This document shows positions 6,086-14,367 of a stretch of 16,972 bases of DNA, piece by piece. The translations under genes were made by a program, and so were the position numbers. Position 1 is the first letter of the stretch; each line of letters starts with the position of its first letter. This stretch comes from Desulfovibrio sp. (GTDB lineage Bacteria; Desulfobacterota; Desulfovibrionia; Desulfovibrionales; Desulfovibrionaceae): NCBI GenBank assembly GCA_031275955.1, contig JAISNZ010000188.1, positions 1-16,972 on the forward strand, in the 5' to 3' direction. Under the pieces are notes generated by a model. It was not told where the DNA came from. It saw only the letters and a program-made list of their open reading frames with translations, and ran no database searches.

Positions 6086-7915
6086 ATGGAAATCGCCGAA
6101 TACGACCGGGACCGCAGTTGGCTGATCACCATGCTCCTGACCCTGGTGGTCATCGGGGTGTCTCTCCTGATTTCCATCTGGCAGACCATGAATCACCAGC
6201 GCGAAGCCGAGGAGCATCACCTTCTGCTCAGCACGCGGGCTGTTTTCCTGGCCGTGGAAAGCTCCCTGCGCCGGGGACCGGTGCGGGCGGAGGAAAATCG
6301 CCTCACCGCGCGCACGGAAGAGCTCTTTACCCACCTGCAGGAAGACGGAGACGTTCTTTTTGTGGGCATCATTGACTCCCGCGGCGAACGGTTGCTGACC
6401 TCCGCCATCCGCGGCGACGCCCCGACGGATCTGCCCGGCTCCCTGGTGGAGGCCCTGTTCGCCGAGGGGGAATGGCACGGCCGCTTGACCACCGCCCGGC
6501 ACACCGCGTATGTTTACGCCAGGAAGCTGGCCCCCGCGCGGCCCCAGCGGCTGCTGAAGGACGAGGCCGGGGAAAAGGATCCGGTTTTTCTGGTGGTGGG
6601 CGTGGATATGGAACAGCGCCTGGGATCGTACGGCGGCTTTCGCAAAAACATCCTTTTCCAGGTCGCCTATATCCTGGCCGCGGCTGTCTTCATCTGGATT
6701 CTCGGCCTCAACCTGCTGGCCCGGCGGGAACAGGCCCGCAAAGCGGCCGCCCTGGAAAGGTTTCAGGCCAAGCTGCTGGATAACCTGCCGGACGGCCTGA
6801 TCACCCTGAATCCCTCCCGGAACATTCAGGCCGTCAATCCGGCGGCTCTGGAAATTCTGGGGTATGCGCCGGGGACTCTGGCGGGCAGGCCAGCCACGGA
6901 CCTGCCGGAAGAGATCGGCCGCTGCCTTAGCCGGGCCGACAAGGCGGCCTTCCCGGCGGCCTCCGCCTGGCAGCGCGCCAGCGTCAAGGGCAAGGATCTG
7001 GAGGTTCTGGTTCTGCCCCTTGCCGACGACAAGGACAACGCCTATCTTTTGATCCTGCGGGACCGCACCCGGCTGCGCCGTCTGGAAAAAAATCTGGCGG
7101 ACGCGGAAAAACTGGCCGCCATCGGCTCCCTGGCCGCGGGAGTGGCCCATGAGGTCCGCAATCCCCTCAGTTCCCTGCGGGGGTTTGCCCAGTATTTCGG
7201 CAAACGCTTCAAAGGCCACAGGGAGGAGGAGGAATACGCCGCCGCCATGGTCCGCGAGGCCGACCGCCTGAACCGGGTCATTACCGATCTGCTCTTTCTG
7301 GCCCGGCCCAAGTCCCTGGCCCCCCGGATGCTTCTTCTCGAGCCTGTGGTCAGGGAGGTGATCAGCCTGCTGCGCTTCGATCTGGAGCAGCGCGGCCTGA
7401 ATGCGGACACCCGCCTGGAGGCCGGGGAGGTGTACGCCGACGAAGACGCCCTGAAGCAGGCCCTGATCAACCTTGTGCTGAACAGCCTTGAGGCCCTGGC
7501 CCGGACAGACGGCGGGGATTTTTGCCGGGAGCCGCCCCTGGTCCTGGCCTCGGGCAAGACCCCGGAAGGCGTCTGGATCGAGGTGCGCGACCTTGGCTGC
7601 GGCATGACGGAAGAGCAGCAGGCTCAGGCCTTTGAAGCCTTTTTCACCGCCAGGGCCCACGGCACGGGCCTGGGCCTTGCCCTGGTGCAGCGGACCATGC
7701 TGGACCACGGCGGCACGGCCGGGATCGTCTCCTCCCCCGGCAAGGGGTGCGTGGTCTCCCTCTTTTTCCCCTCGCCCCGCATTGCGCAGGAAGAGCCGGT
7801 TCTGGAGCGGACCCTGGGGCTTCCTCCGGCTCTCCGGGCGGAACGGGATTTTCCCTTCCCGCCCCAGACCCCGTTGGAGAAGCCCTCCCCGGGGCAACCG
7901 CGGAGTAGGCCGTGA
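6086..7915 (+). CDS. Membrane sensor histidine kinase (ZraS/AtoS-like)
   Basis: A 609-residue sensor that would autophosphorylate and pass phosphate to the adjacent regulator. Order of parts: transmembrane segment about 13-32, an extracytoplasmic sensor region about 33-187, a second membrane segment about 189-211, and a PAS-like domain about 222-325. A short coiled linker leads to HisKA with the phospho-acceptor His355 in AGVAHEVRNPLSSL. The ATPase domain follows, with N box (Asn466 in INLVLNSLEA), G1 box (Asp502 in RDLGCGM) and G2 box (GTGLGLALV, 526-534). The last ~45 residues are proline-rich and dispensable-looking. The ATG at 6086 has AAGGA just upstream. The signal is unknown; family members sense metals, envelope stress or small acids. 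The stop overlaps the regulator start by four bases. Confidence 0.93.
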   Translation: MEIAEYDRDRSWLITMLLTLVVIGVSLLISIWQTMNHQREAEEHHLLLSTRAVFLAVESSLRRGPVRAEENRLTARTEELFTHLQEDGDVLFVGIIDSRGERLLTSAIRGDAPTDLPGSLVEALFAEGEWHGRLTTARHTAYVYARKLAPARPQRLLKDEAGEKDPVFLVVGVDMEQRLGSYGGFRKNILFQVAYILAAAVFIWILGLNLLARREQARKAAALERFQAKLLDNLPDGLITLNPSRNIQAVNPAALEILGYAPGTLAGRPATDLPEEIGRCLSRADKAAFPAASAWQRASVKGKDLEVLVLPLADDKDNAYLLILRDRTRLRRLEKNLADAEKLAAIGSLAAGVAHEVRNPLSSLRGFAQYFGKRFKGHREEEEYAAAMVREADRLNRVITDLLFLARPKSLAPRMLLLEPVVREVISLLRFDLEQRGLNADTRLEAGEVYADEDALKQALINLVLNSLEALARTDGGDFCREPPLVLASGKTPEGVWIEVRDLGCGMTEEQQAQAFEAFFTARAHGTGLGLALVQRTMLDHGGTAGIVSSPGKGCVVSLFFPSPRIAQEEPVLERTLGLPPALRAERDFPFPPQTPLEKPSPGQPRSRP

Positions 7916-9333
7916 AGGGACTGCTCATCATTGATGACGAGCCCGGACACCGTCTCATGGTCCGCGCTGTGATGGAAGACGCCGGCTGGCGGGTTTTCGA
8001 GGCGGCCTCGGGAGAGGATGGCCTGCGCATTGCCGCCGTTTCCGGGCGCCAGATCCAGGTGGCCGTCGTGGATATGCGCATGCCCGGCATTGACGGTCAG
8101 ACCACCTTGAGCCATCTGCAGGAGGCGCAGCCGGGCCTGCCTGTTGTCCTGCTCACGGCCTACGGCACCGTCGGCACGGCCGTCGAGGCCATGAAAAGCG
8201 GGGCCTTTGATTATCTGGTCAAACCGGCGGACAATGACGAGCTGATCCTGACCTTGAACCGGGCCTGGGAATACAGCCGCCTCCTGCGGGAGAACGAACG
8301 CCTGCGGACGGAACTGTCGGGAGAAAACGCCCTCTCCGCCCTGGTGGGGGCCAGCGCGGCCATGCACTCCCTGCATGAGTTCATCCGTCAGGCAGGGCCC
8401 AGCGAGGCCACGGTCCTGATCATGGGCGAATCGGGCACCGGCAAGGAGCTGATTGCCGAGGCCCTGCACGCGGCCAGCGGCCGGAGCAAGAACCCCCTGA
8501 TCAAGGTCAACTGCGCCGCCCTGCCTGCCCAGTTGCTGGAAAGCGAGCTTTTCGGCTATGAGCGCGGGGCCTTCACCGGCGCGATCAAGGACAAGCCGGG
8601 GCGTTTCCAGCTGGCCGCGGGGGGGACCCTCTTTCTGGACGAGGTGGGGGAGATTCCCCTGGATCTCCAGGCGAAATTGCTGCGCGTTCTGCAGGAGCGC
8701 GTTGTGGAGCCGCTGGGTTCGGTGCGCCCGCGCGCCGTGGATGTCCGCATCCTGGCCGCCACAAACCATAACCTGCGCCAGGCCGTGATCAACGGAACCT
8801 TCCGCGAGGATCTCTTTTTCCGCCTCCACGTCCTTGAGGTGGAGGCCCCTCCCCTGCGCGACCGGCTGGAGGATCTGCCCCTGCTGGTCAGCCACCTGCT
8901 GCGGGGGCTTTCCCAAAAAAACAGGAAAAATATCCGCAGGGTCAGCCCGGCCTTTCTGCGGCGCCTGAGCGCCTATCCCTGGCCCGGCAACGTGCGGGAG
9001 TTGGAAAATGTCCTGGAGCGGGCGCTCATCCTGAGCCGTTCCGACGTTCTGGACACGGACTCCCTGCCGCCCCAGATTCTGCAGCCAGGCCCGTTCCGGC
9101 CCGAATTTTCCCCGGCGCCGGGGCAGTCCGCTCCCGCCGCCCTTTTTCCCTCCCCTCCTGTTTTCGGCGCCCCGCCCGCCAGGACTTCCCTGCTGGAAGA
9201 GGCCGAGAAGGAGGCGCTGATTCAGGCCCTGCAACTGCACAACGGTCATCGCGAACATACGGCCGGGGCCCTGGGCATCAGCCGGCGCACCCTGCAATAC
9301 AAAATCAAGAAATTCGGCTTGAACCGGCGATAG
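7912..9333 (+). CDS. Sigma-54-dependent response regulator (NtrC/ZraR type)
   Basis: A 473-residue activator with three domains. The receiver (1-120) has the acidic pair Asp8/Asp9, phospho-acceptor Asp54 in VVDMRMPG, Thr82 and Lys104. The AAA+ domain (about 142-380) has Walker A GESGTGKE (172-179), the sigma-54 contact loop GAFTGA (219-224), Walker B TLFLDE, and the FREDLFFRL arginine-finger region. The Fis-type helix-turn-helix (about 432-470) reads through AGALGISRRTLQYKIKKFGL. All residues needed for phosphorylation, ATP hydrolysis and sigma-54 engagement are present. It starts at GTG 7912, overlapping the kinase stop. Targets are unknown: I found no -24/-12 promoter of correct spacing in the window's intergenic regions. 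Confidence 0.95.
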   Translation: MKGLLIIDDEPGHRLMVRAVMEDAGWRVFEAASGEDGLRIAAVSGRQIQVAVVDMRMPGIDGQTTLSHLQEAQPGLPVVLLTAYGTVGTAVEAMKSGAFDYLVKPADNDELILTLNRAWEYSRLLRENERLRTELSGENALSALVGASAAMHSLHEFIRQAGPSEATVLIMGESGTGKELIAEALHAASGRSKNPLIKVNCAALPAQLLESELFGYERGAFTGAIKDKPGRFQLAAGGTLFLDEVGEIPLDLQAKLLRVLQERVVEPLGSVRPRAVDVRILAATNHNLRQAVINGTFREDLFFRLHVLEVEAPPLRDRLEDLPLLVSHLLRGLSQKNRKNIRRVSPAFLRRLSAYPWPGNVRELENVLERALILSRSDVLDTDSLPPQILQPGPFRPEFSPAPGQSAPAALFPSPPVFGAPPARTSLLEEAEKEALIQALQLHNGHREHTAGALGISRRTLQYKIKKFGLNRR

Positions 9334-9352
9334 GGGAGAGACGTAAGGAGAC

Positions 9353-11059
9353 ATGTCCCGCATGAAGGAAAAAGATCCGCAGCCCCGTTCCGGCCCCGGC
9401 AAATCCCGCAGCGCCGCTGAGGCGATCATCGCCCTGGATCGGGATCTGATGAAGCTCCTGGTCCGCAGGACCGCCCTGGTCGCCCGCCTCCGGGAAGGCA
9501 GAGGCCATGCCTCCTCCCCTGCCGCCATTCAGGCGGAAAAGGCCGTGCGCGTCGCCTTTGAGGCCAATGCCTCGGCCTTCAGCAAAGATCCGCGCTTCAC
9601 CGGAAAATTTTTTTCCCTGCTCCAGGACCTGGTCCTTCTTTCCAGGGAGGAGGCGGAAAAAAAACCCGGTTTTGTCCTGGCCCCTGCCCGAAAGCCCGTC
9701 CGGCTTCACCTCGCCGGGCCGGGTTCCAGCCGCGCCGCCCGCATGTGGATGAGCCTCGCCGCCATGAGCGGCGCTCCCCTCGTCCTGCCCGGACTCCCCC
9801 TTTCCGAGGCGGTTCTGACCTGCGCCAAGGCCTTGAATCAGGCCGGCGGCGTCGTGGAATGGCTTTCCGAGGCTTCCGCCGCCCTCACCGTCGCCGGGGG
9901 AGGCGTTCCTTCCTTTGCCGGCAAAACGCTCTTTCTGGGAGAGGACCCCCTGAGCCTGTATCTGGTCTGTTTCCTGGCCCTCCACAGGCCGGGCATTCTC
10001 CGCCTCACCGGCGGCCCGGAACTCAAGGAGGCGGATCTGGCCGGGCTTCGCCATATCCTGCCCTCGCTGGGGGCGCGCCTGGCCCACGTTATCCCCCATT
10101 CCCAAGGGCTTCCAGCCAATCTGGAATGCTCCGGGATTCTGCCGGACACTCTCGTTCTGCCGGCGGATCTGCCCCTGGAGGGAGTCTGCGCCCTGCTCCT
10201 GGCTCCCCTTGTCTGGGACCGGCCCATGACTTTCAACCTTTCTCTTCTGCCCGCCGCCGTCGCCACCACGGCCCTGGTGGAGCTCAGCGCCCTTTTCGCC
10301 GAATGCGGCGCCGGGGTGGAGTCCCGCGGTCCCTGTCTGATCTATGCCCCGCAGCCTCTCCGGATCCCGGAATCTCCCCGCCTGCCCCTGGACCCGATCC
10401 TGTCCGCCTATCTCCTGGCCTTCCCCGCCTTTGCCGGGGGGGCGGTCACTCTGGAGGGAAGATGGCCCGCTTACCTGCCCGAGGCCCAGGAGGCCCTGCA
10501 CCTGTTGCGCTGGGCCGGCCTGCGGCTGGAAATCAACGCGGACTCCCTCTCCTCGGCCCCGGAAAGCTCCCCTCCCGGCCTTTTGCCGCCGGAAGAGCCG
10601 GAGGCGGCTCTGCTGCCGCTGGCAGCGGCCGTCCTTGCCCGCGACAGGCGCCGGAACAGGGGAGATGGCTCCTTTCTCCCGGCCCCGGAACAGGCGGCGG
10701 CGGTCCAGAGTTTTTTTGCCGCTCTGGGGTTGTCCCTGGACCTTCCGGAAGCGCCCCGCCGGGCGGAGGCAAAACCGGATTCCGGCGCCGGGAGGGAACC
10801 GGAGCGCCCGGTTCCCGTCTGGATCTGTCCAAACGCCTGCGGGGGCCTGGCCCTGGCCCTGGTCTCCCTTGTCCGGCCCGGCGTTCGTCTGGCCAATCCG
10901 GATATCGTGACCCGGGTCATGCCCTCTTTCTGGTCCCTGTTCAACTCCCTGCCGGACGGCGTTGCCCCGGCGCCTCCCCCGCCCGCCGCGCCAGAGCCCT
11001 CCCGGCTTTCGCCCAGGCGCATCCGGACGGAACAGGGCCGGGAGGAACCAAGAAGGTAG
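9353..11059 (+). CDS. Fused chorismate-mutase-like / EPSP-synthase-like protein, probably catalytically altered
   Basis: A 568-residue protein with two recognisable parts, aligned by eye. Residues ~20-100 resemble an AroQ-type chorismate mutase helical domain (IIALDRDLMKLLVRRTALVARL, later LLQDLVLLSREE). Residues ~115-535 follow the EPSP synthase fold in order: GPGSSRAARMWMSLAAMSG, LPSLGARLAHV followed by GLPANLECSGIL, LEGVCALLLAPLV, LPLDPILSAYLLAFPAFAGG, VQSFFAALGLSL, and IVTRVMPSFWSLFNSLPD. AroA catalytic residues look lost. The N-terminal Lys-Ser pair reads Ser-Arg, the KESDR block is absent (near 431-446), and the DHR motif is replaced by PNACGGLA (493-500). Proline-rich ends and an insert at 465-487 suggest loose constraint. 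AAGGAG precedes the ATG; it lies 19 bases after the regulator and 37 before the aminotransferase. Confidence 0.72.
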   Translation: MSRMKEKDPQPRSGPGKSRSAAEAIIALDRDLMKLLVRRTALVARLREGRGHASSPAAIQAEKAVRVAFEANASAFSKDPRFTGKFFSLLQDLVLLSREEAEKKPGFVLAPARKPVRLHLAGPGSSRAARMWMSLAAMSGAPLVLPGLPLSEAVLTCAKALNQAGGVVEWLSEASAALTVAGGGVPSFAGKTLFLGEDPLSLYLVCFLALHRPGILRLTGGPELKEADLAGLRHILPSLGARLAHVIPHSQGLPANLECSGILPDTLVLPADLPLEGVCALLLAPLVWDRPMTFNLSLLPAAVATTALVELSALFAECGAGVESRGPCLIYAPQPLRIPESPRLPLDPILSAYLLAFPAFAGGAVTLEGRWPAYLPEAQEALHLLRWAGLRLEINADSLSSAPESSPPGLLPPEEPEAALLPLAAAVLARDRRRNRGDGSFLPAPEQAAAVQSFFAALGLSLDLPEAPRRAEAKPDSGAGREPERPVPVWICPNACGGLALALVSLVRPGVRLANPDIVTRVMPSFWSLFNSLPDGVAPAPPPPAAPEPSRLSPRRIRTEQGREEPRR

Positions 11060-11096
11060 CCTGGGCCTTAACCCTTTTTCCCTCACAGGAGGCACT

Positions 11097-12287
11097 ATGG
11101 AACTTCTTTCCGCGGCCATGGCCGACAATATCGGCAAGGGCTCGATGATCCGCCGGATGTTTGAGGCCGGTATCGCCCTGAAACGGGAACATGGGGAAGA
11201 GGCTGTCTGCGATTTCAGTCTGGGCAATCCGGATCTGCCCCCGCCTCCAGCCGTGGCGGACGGCCTGCGCTCCCTGCTGGGCGGAATGGACAAGCCCTTT
11301 GCCCTGGGCTACATGCCCAACGGCGGCTTTGACTGGGCCAGAAACGCCCTGGCCGTCCACCTTTCCGGGGAACAGGGGGTTCCCCTGACGGGCGGGGAGG
11401 TCATCCTGACCTGCGGCGCGGCCGGCGGCCTGAACTCCCTGTTCAAGGCCATCCTCAATCCCGGGGATCAGGTGCTGGGCATTGCCCCTTATTTTGTGGA
11501 ATACGGCGCCTATGTCGGCAATCACGGCGGGGTCTTCCGCGCCGTGCCCTCCAGGCCGGAGACCTTCGCCCTGGACCTGGACGCCCTGGATGCCGCCATT
11601 ACCCCGGAAACCCGCGCCCTGATCCTGAACTCCCCGAATAACCCTACGGGACAGGTTTACAGCCGCCGGGAAATCACCGACCTCTGCGCCCTCCTGGAGC
11701 GCAGGTCCGCCCGGACAGGGCGGCCCATCTTCCTGGTGGCGGATGAACCGTACCGCTTTCTGGCCTATGACGGCGTTGAAGTCCCCGCCCTTCTGCCTCT
11801 GTATCCCTATGCGATTGTCGCCAGCTCCTTTTCCAAGAATCTCTCCATGCCCGGCGAGCGCATCGGCTATCTGGCCCTTTCTCCGCGGATGGAAGGCCGG
11901 GAGGACCTGATGGCCGGCCTTCTCCTGGCCAACCGGATCCTCGGTTTTGTGAACCCGCCGGTCATCGGACAGCGCCTCATGGCCGCCGCCCTCGGCTCAC
12001 AGGTGGACGCCGGCGTTTATGAGCGCCGCCGCAACGCCATGGCCGAGGTCCTGAAAGAGGCAGGCTACGAGTTCCTTCTGCCGAAAGGGGCCTTTTACTT
12101 CTTTCCCAGGGCCCCGGGCGGCGATGACGTCGCCTTTGCCGATACCCTGCGGCGGCATCTCATCCTGGGCGTCTCCGGTTCCGCCTTCGGCGGTCCGGGA
12201 TACTTCCGGCTGGCCTTTTGCGTGGAGGAAGCCGTCATCTATCGGGCCGCGCCAGGATTGCGGGCCGCCGTCAGGGAGTTTGCCTAA
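11097..12287 (+). CDS. Class I/II PLP-dependent aminotransferase
   Basis: A 396-residue fold-type I aminotransferase of the aspartate/aromatic group. Visible are FSLGNPDLPPP near 40-50 (substrate end), NSPNNPTGQVYS near 178-189, ADEPYR near 215-220 with the cofactor-binding Asp216, the Schiff-base Lys247 in SSFSKNLSMPGERIGY, and the substrate-carboxylate Arg371 in GYFRLAFC. All catalytic residues are present. The start at 11097 follows a strong AGGAGG; an upstream in-frame extension to 10962 overlaps the preceding gene and is rejected. Substrate cannot be told from sequence, but the AroA-like neighbour hints at an aromatic or other amino/keto acid pair. It is the last gene of the run and converges with the spermidine-synthase-like gene. 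Confidence 0.93.
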   Translation: MELLSAAMADNIGKGSMIRRMFEAGIALKREHGEEAVCDFSLGNPDLPPPPAVADGLRSLLGGMDKPFALGYMPNGGFDWARNALAVHLSGEQGVPLTGGEVILTCGAAGGLNSLFKAILNPGDQVLGIAPYFVEYGAYVGNHGGVFRAVPSRPETFALDLDALDAAITPETRALILNSPNNPTGQVYSRREITDLCALLERRSARTGRPIFLVADEPYRFLAYDGVEVPALLPLYPYAIVASSFSKNLSMPGERIGYLALSPRMEGREDLMAGLLLANRILGFVNPPVIGQRLMAAALGSQVDAGVYERRRNAMAEVLKEAGYEFLLPKGAFYFFPRAPGGDDVAFADTLRRHLILGVSGSAFGGPGYFRLAFCVEEAVIYRAAPGLRAAVREFA

Positions 12288-12291
12288 GGCG

Positions 12292-12310
12292 GCGCCCGGG
12301 GAACGGGCGC
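12292..12310 (+). terminator. Candidate terminator hairpin after the aminotransferase
   Basis: GCGCCCG-GGGAA-CGGGCGC gives a perfect 7-bp GC stem starting five bases after the aminotransferase stop. The T-rich stretch follows only some 20 bases later, so it is not a textbook intrinsic terminator. Its position supports an end-of-operon role. Confidence 0.4.
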
Positions 12311-12515
12311 ATGCAGGACGCAGGGCGTTTCTTCCTTTTTTTGTCCGGATGAGAGCGAAATATTCCCCGCAAATCCCGGCCCGGATCTTGCATGAATCCC
12401 GGCGGCGGCAAAAATTCGGCGCGACAGGCGCAAGGGGCGCCCCGCGCGGGGTCCGGCTTGCCGCTGCCGGGGCGCTGTGGCGCGGGGGCAAAGGACGGTG
12501 TGGCTTTCAGGCAAC

Positions 12516-12535
12516 AATTGTCCCTGAGGGCAATT
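12516..12535 (-). terminator. Candidate terminator hairpin after the spermidine-synthase-like gene
   Basis: AATTG and CCC pair with GGG and CAATT around a TGA loop, with one bulged T on the left arm. The hairpin ends directly at the stop of the leftward gene. No strong T-run follows on either strand, so termination strength is uncertain. Confidence 0.35.
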
Positions 12536-14173
12536 TCAGCGGATCAGGCTGAAGGAGTATCGTTCGACAGGGGCGTAGTTATCGGTGAGGGGAGGGCAGT
12601 CGGAGGGGATGGGGCGCTTCCATTCCCTGCGCAGGAGGGAGGCGATGGCTTCCGGGACGGCGGGATCGTGGGGGTCCGGCAGGGACCGGGGCGTTTTGAA
12701 GGCGAGGAGGATGATGTTCTGGACCTCTTTGCCGTGGTAGGGAGTGCGCACGGCAAAGACGCGGATGTCGGGGAAGACGGCGGCGAAGGCGCGATGGATG
12801 GAGCGGAACAGGCGTCCGCTGTCGCCTTCAAGGGAAGCGATGACGTTCATGATCAGGATGCCGTCGGCGCTGAGCAGGGCGTGGATTTTTTGGGCGGCCT
12901 CCACGGTGCCCACATGGAAGGGGACGGTATAGAAGGAATTGAAGACGTCGGCGAAGATGAGCTGATAGGAGGCGCGTTTCTCCCCTTCCGGGGGTTGGGC
13001 CGCGCGGTTCAGGAAGCGGCGGGCGTCCTCGTGGAAGATGCGCAGCCGGGCGTCTTCCCGGGGAAGAAAGAAGTAGCGTTCGGCCGCCCTGGTCATGCCG
13101 GGGTCCAGTTCCACCACGTCCAGGGTGAAAGCGGTGGAAGCCGGAGCGGCCTTTCCCGCCAGCAGCCACTTGGGGATGGAATAGCCGCCGCCACCCAGCA
13201 TGAGGATGCGCGAGGCGTCAGGATAGAGATAGGGGCCCAGGGCATAAAAGCGGGTGTATTCGAAGATCAGTTCATCGGGTTGATCCAGGTAGCAGCCGGA
13301 CTGGTAGCTTCCGGGGTTGGTCAGGAGCAGGCGGGCGGGCCGGCCGAGATGGTTCCGGGTGAGAATGCGGATGCTGGAGTAAGGAGTTTCCGTGGTGAAG
13401 GCAAGGCCCTCCTCGGCGGCCTTGCGATCCGCGATCTGCACGCTGATTGCGAGGCCGGAGAGGAGAAGGGCCAGGAAAATTTTGGGCGGCAGGGGCCGCG
13501 CCCTGACCAGGGCGGCGGCCAGGAGCAGGCAGGCGGCCACGGCCAGGGTGATTTCCCTGCTGCCGAACCAGGAAATGAGGACAAAGCCGCCCAGAAAGGC
13601 TCCCGCGATGCTGCCCACGGTGGAGACGGCGTTGAGGCGGCCGATGACGGCGCCCGAGGTGTCGCTGCTGGTAATGGCCAGGCGCGTGGCATAGGGAGAA
13701 ACCATGCCGCAGAGGATTCCGGGAAGGGCAAAGAGCACAATGGCCGCGCAGACCGTGGCGACATAGAGGGATAAGGAAGCATGGCCGAGTTGGCGCAAAA
13801 CAGGGCCGTGGGTCAGGGCGGTGAGGAGAACGCAGCAGGAGGCCGCCAGGAGAATGCCCGCCAGGATGGAATGGGCGCGCCGGCGGCGTTCCCCAGGATT
13901 TTTTCCCTGATCCAGAACGGCGTCCGCCAGTTTCCCCCCGCACCAGTAGCCGAGGCTGAGGCTGGCCAGAATTACGCCGATCAGGCTGGTCCAGACGATT
14001 GTGGAGGTGCCGAGTTCCGGCGCGAGGAGGCGGGCCCCGACCATCTCCAGAACCATGATGGCCAGTCCGTTGAGGAACATGACAAGTGCGAGCATGGGGC
14101 CTCGGCGGCTTCGCCGTACCGGCTGGGGGAAATCCCCGCCGGGTTTTCGGGAGGGGAAGCCGGCGATCCCCAT
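12536..14173 (-). CDS. Multi-spanning membrane protein fused to a spermidine-synthase-like domain
   Basis: Up to 545 residues. Residues ~28-248 contain about seven hydrophobic segments, including LALVMFLNGLAIMVLEMVGA and the well-conserved TVGSIAGAFLGGFVL. Residues ~255-545 form a Rossmann methyltransferase/aminopropyltransferase domain. It has GGGGYSIPKW (327-336), acidic VVELDPG (353-359), HEDARRF (381-387) and FADVFNS (407-413) at the catalytic-Asp position, ending LTDNYAPVERY. The layout matches the fused membrane/spermidine-synthase family, whose reaction is mostly unproven; polyamine synthesis should not be assumed. The start is uncertain: 14173 (GGAG nine bases upstream) or the ATG at 14095, which begins right before the first membrane segment. 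It is divergent from the exported-protein gene. Confidence 0.85.
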   Translation of the reverse strand: MGIAGFPSRKPGGDFPQPVRRSRRGPMLALVMFLNGLAIMVLEMVGARLLAPELGTSTIVWTSLIGVILASLSLGYWCGGKLADAVLDQGKNPGERRRRAHSILAGILLAASCCVLLTALTHGPVLRQLGHASLSLYVATVCAAIVLFALPGILCGMVSPYATRLAITSSDTSGAVIGRLNAVSTVGSIAGAFLGGFVLISWFGSREITLAVAACLLLAAALVRARPLPPKIFLALLLSGLAISVQIADRKAAEEGLAFTTETPYSSIRILTRNHLGRPARLLLTNPGSYQSGCYLDQPDELIFEYTRFYALGPYLYPDASRILMLGGGGYSIPKWLLAGKAAPASTAFTLDVVELDPGMTRAAERYFFLPREDARLRIFHEDARRFLNRAAQPPEGEKRASYQLIFADVFNSFYTVPFHVGTVEAAQKIHALLSADGILIMNVIASLEGDSGRLFRSIHRAFAAVFPDIRVFAVRTPYHGKEVQNIILLAFKTPRSLPDPHDPAVPEAIASLLRREWKRPIPSDCPPLTDNYAPVERYSFSLIR

Positions 14174-14278
14174 CCGGCAAGGCTCCGGAGTTCCCGGAAG
14201 TTGGGAGGAGTATTCCCTATTTCGCCGCCAAGGGCAAGACCGGATTCCCCTTCCGGAAGCAGGGAAAAGGGGCGCGGC

Positions 14279-14306
14279 TTGTCTTGTATTTTTTTAGAAT
14301 TATTCT
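14279..14306 (+). promoter_or_regulatory. Candidate sigma-70 promoter of the exported protein
   Basis: TTGTCT (14279-14284) and TATTCT (14301-14306) are separated by 16 bases that include a T-rich run. This is the most AT-rich spot in the divergent region. It would give a leader of about 55 bases before the GTG at 14368. Confidence 0.45.
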
Positions 14307-14308
14307 AT
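14294..14308. promoter_or_regulatory. Fur/PerR/Zur-type 7-1-7 dyad over the -10
   Basis: TTAGAAT-T-ATTCTAT contains the perfect palindrome TAGAAT-T-ATTCTA. It follows the xxxAAT-N-ATTxxx form of Fur-superfamily boxes, for example PerR TTATAAT-N-ATTATAA, with one symmetrical change per half plus one end base. It covers the predicted -10 of the exported-protein gene, a good place for a repressor. It is also about 121 bases upstream of the divergent membrane/spermidine-synthase-like gene. The family assignment is inference from the dyad form. Confidence 0.45.
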
Positions 14309-14367
14309 GCTCATCCTCCTGCCGGGGCGCGGTCCCTGGCAGGCGCAACCGAATAATGGAGGTGCCG

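Larger units (their letters stand above)
12288..12535. other. Convergent intergenic region with GC palindromes, no gene
   Basis: These 248 bases lie between two converging genes. They hold a hairpin at 12292-12310, a T-rich patch near 12331-12341, overlapping palindromes GGGGCGCCCC (12434-12443) and CCCCGCGCGGGG (12440-12451), and a hairpin at 12516-12535. Open frames crossing the region are low-complexity and lack ribosome sites. I see no coding sequence here. Confidence 0.6.

Noticed and set aside
6038..9528. Long leftward open frames opposite the kinase and regulator genes
   Set aside because: Low-complexity translations without family motifs; the plus-strand genes have all expected catalytic motifs.
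9305..11293. 662-codon leftward frame opposite the AroA-like gene
   Set aside because: Gly/Gln/Arg-rich, no motif, no ribosome site; the plus-strand frame has fold-consistent sequence and an AAGGAG start.
12124..12552. 142-codon open frame over the end of the aminotransferase and the intergenic gap
   Set aside because: Starts inside the aminotransferase gene, no ribosome site, no recognisable sequence.
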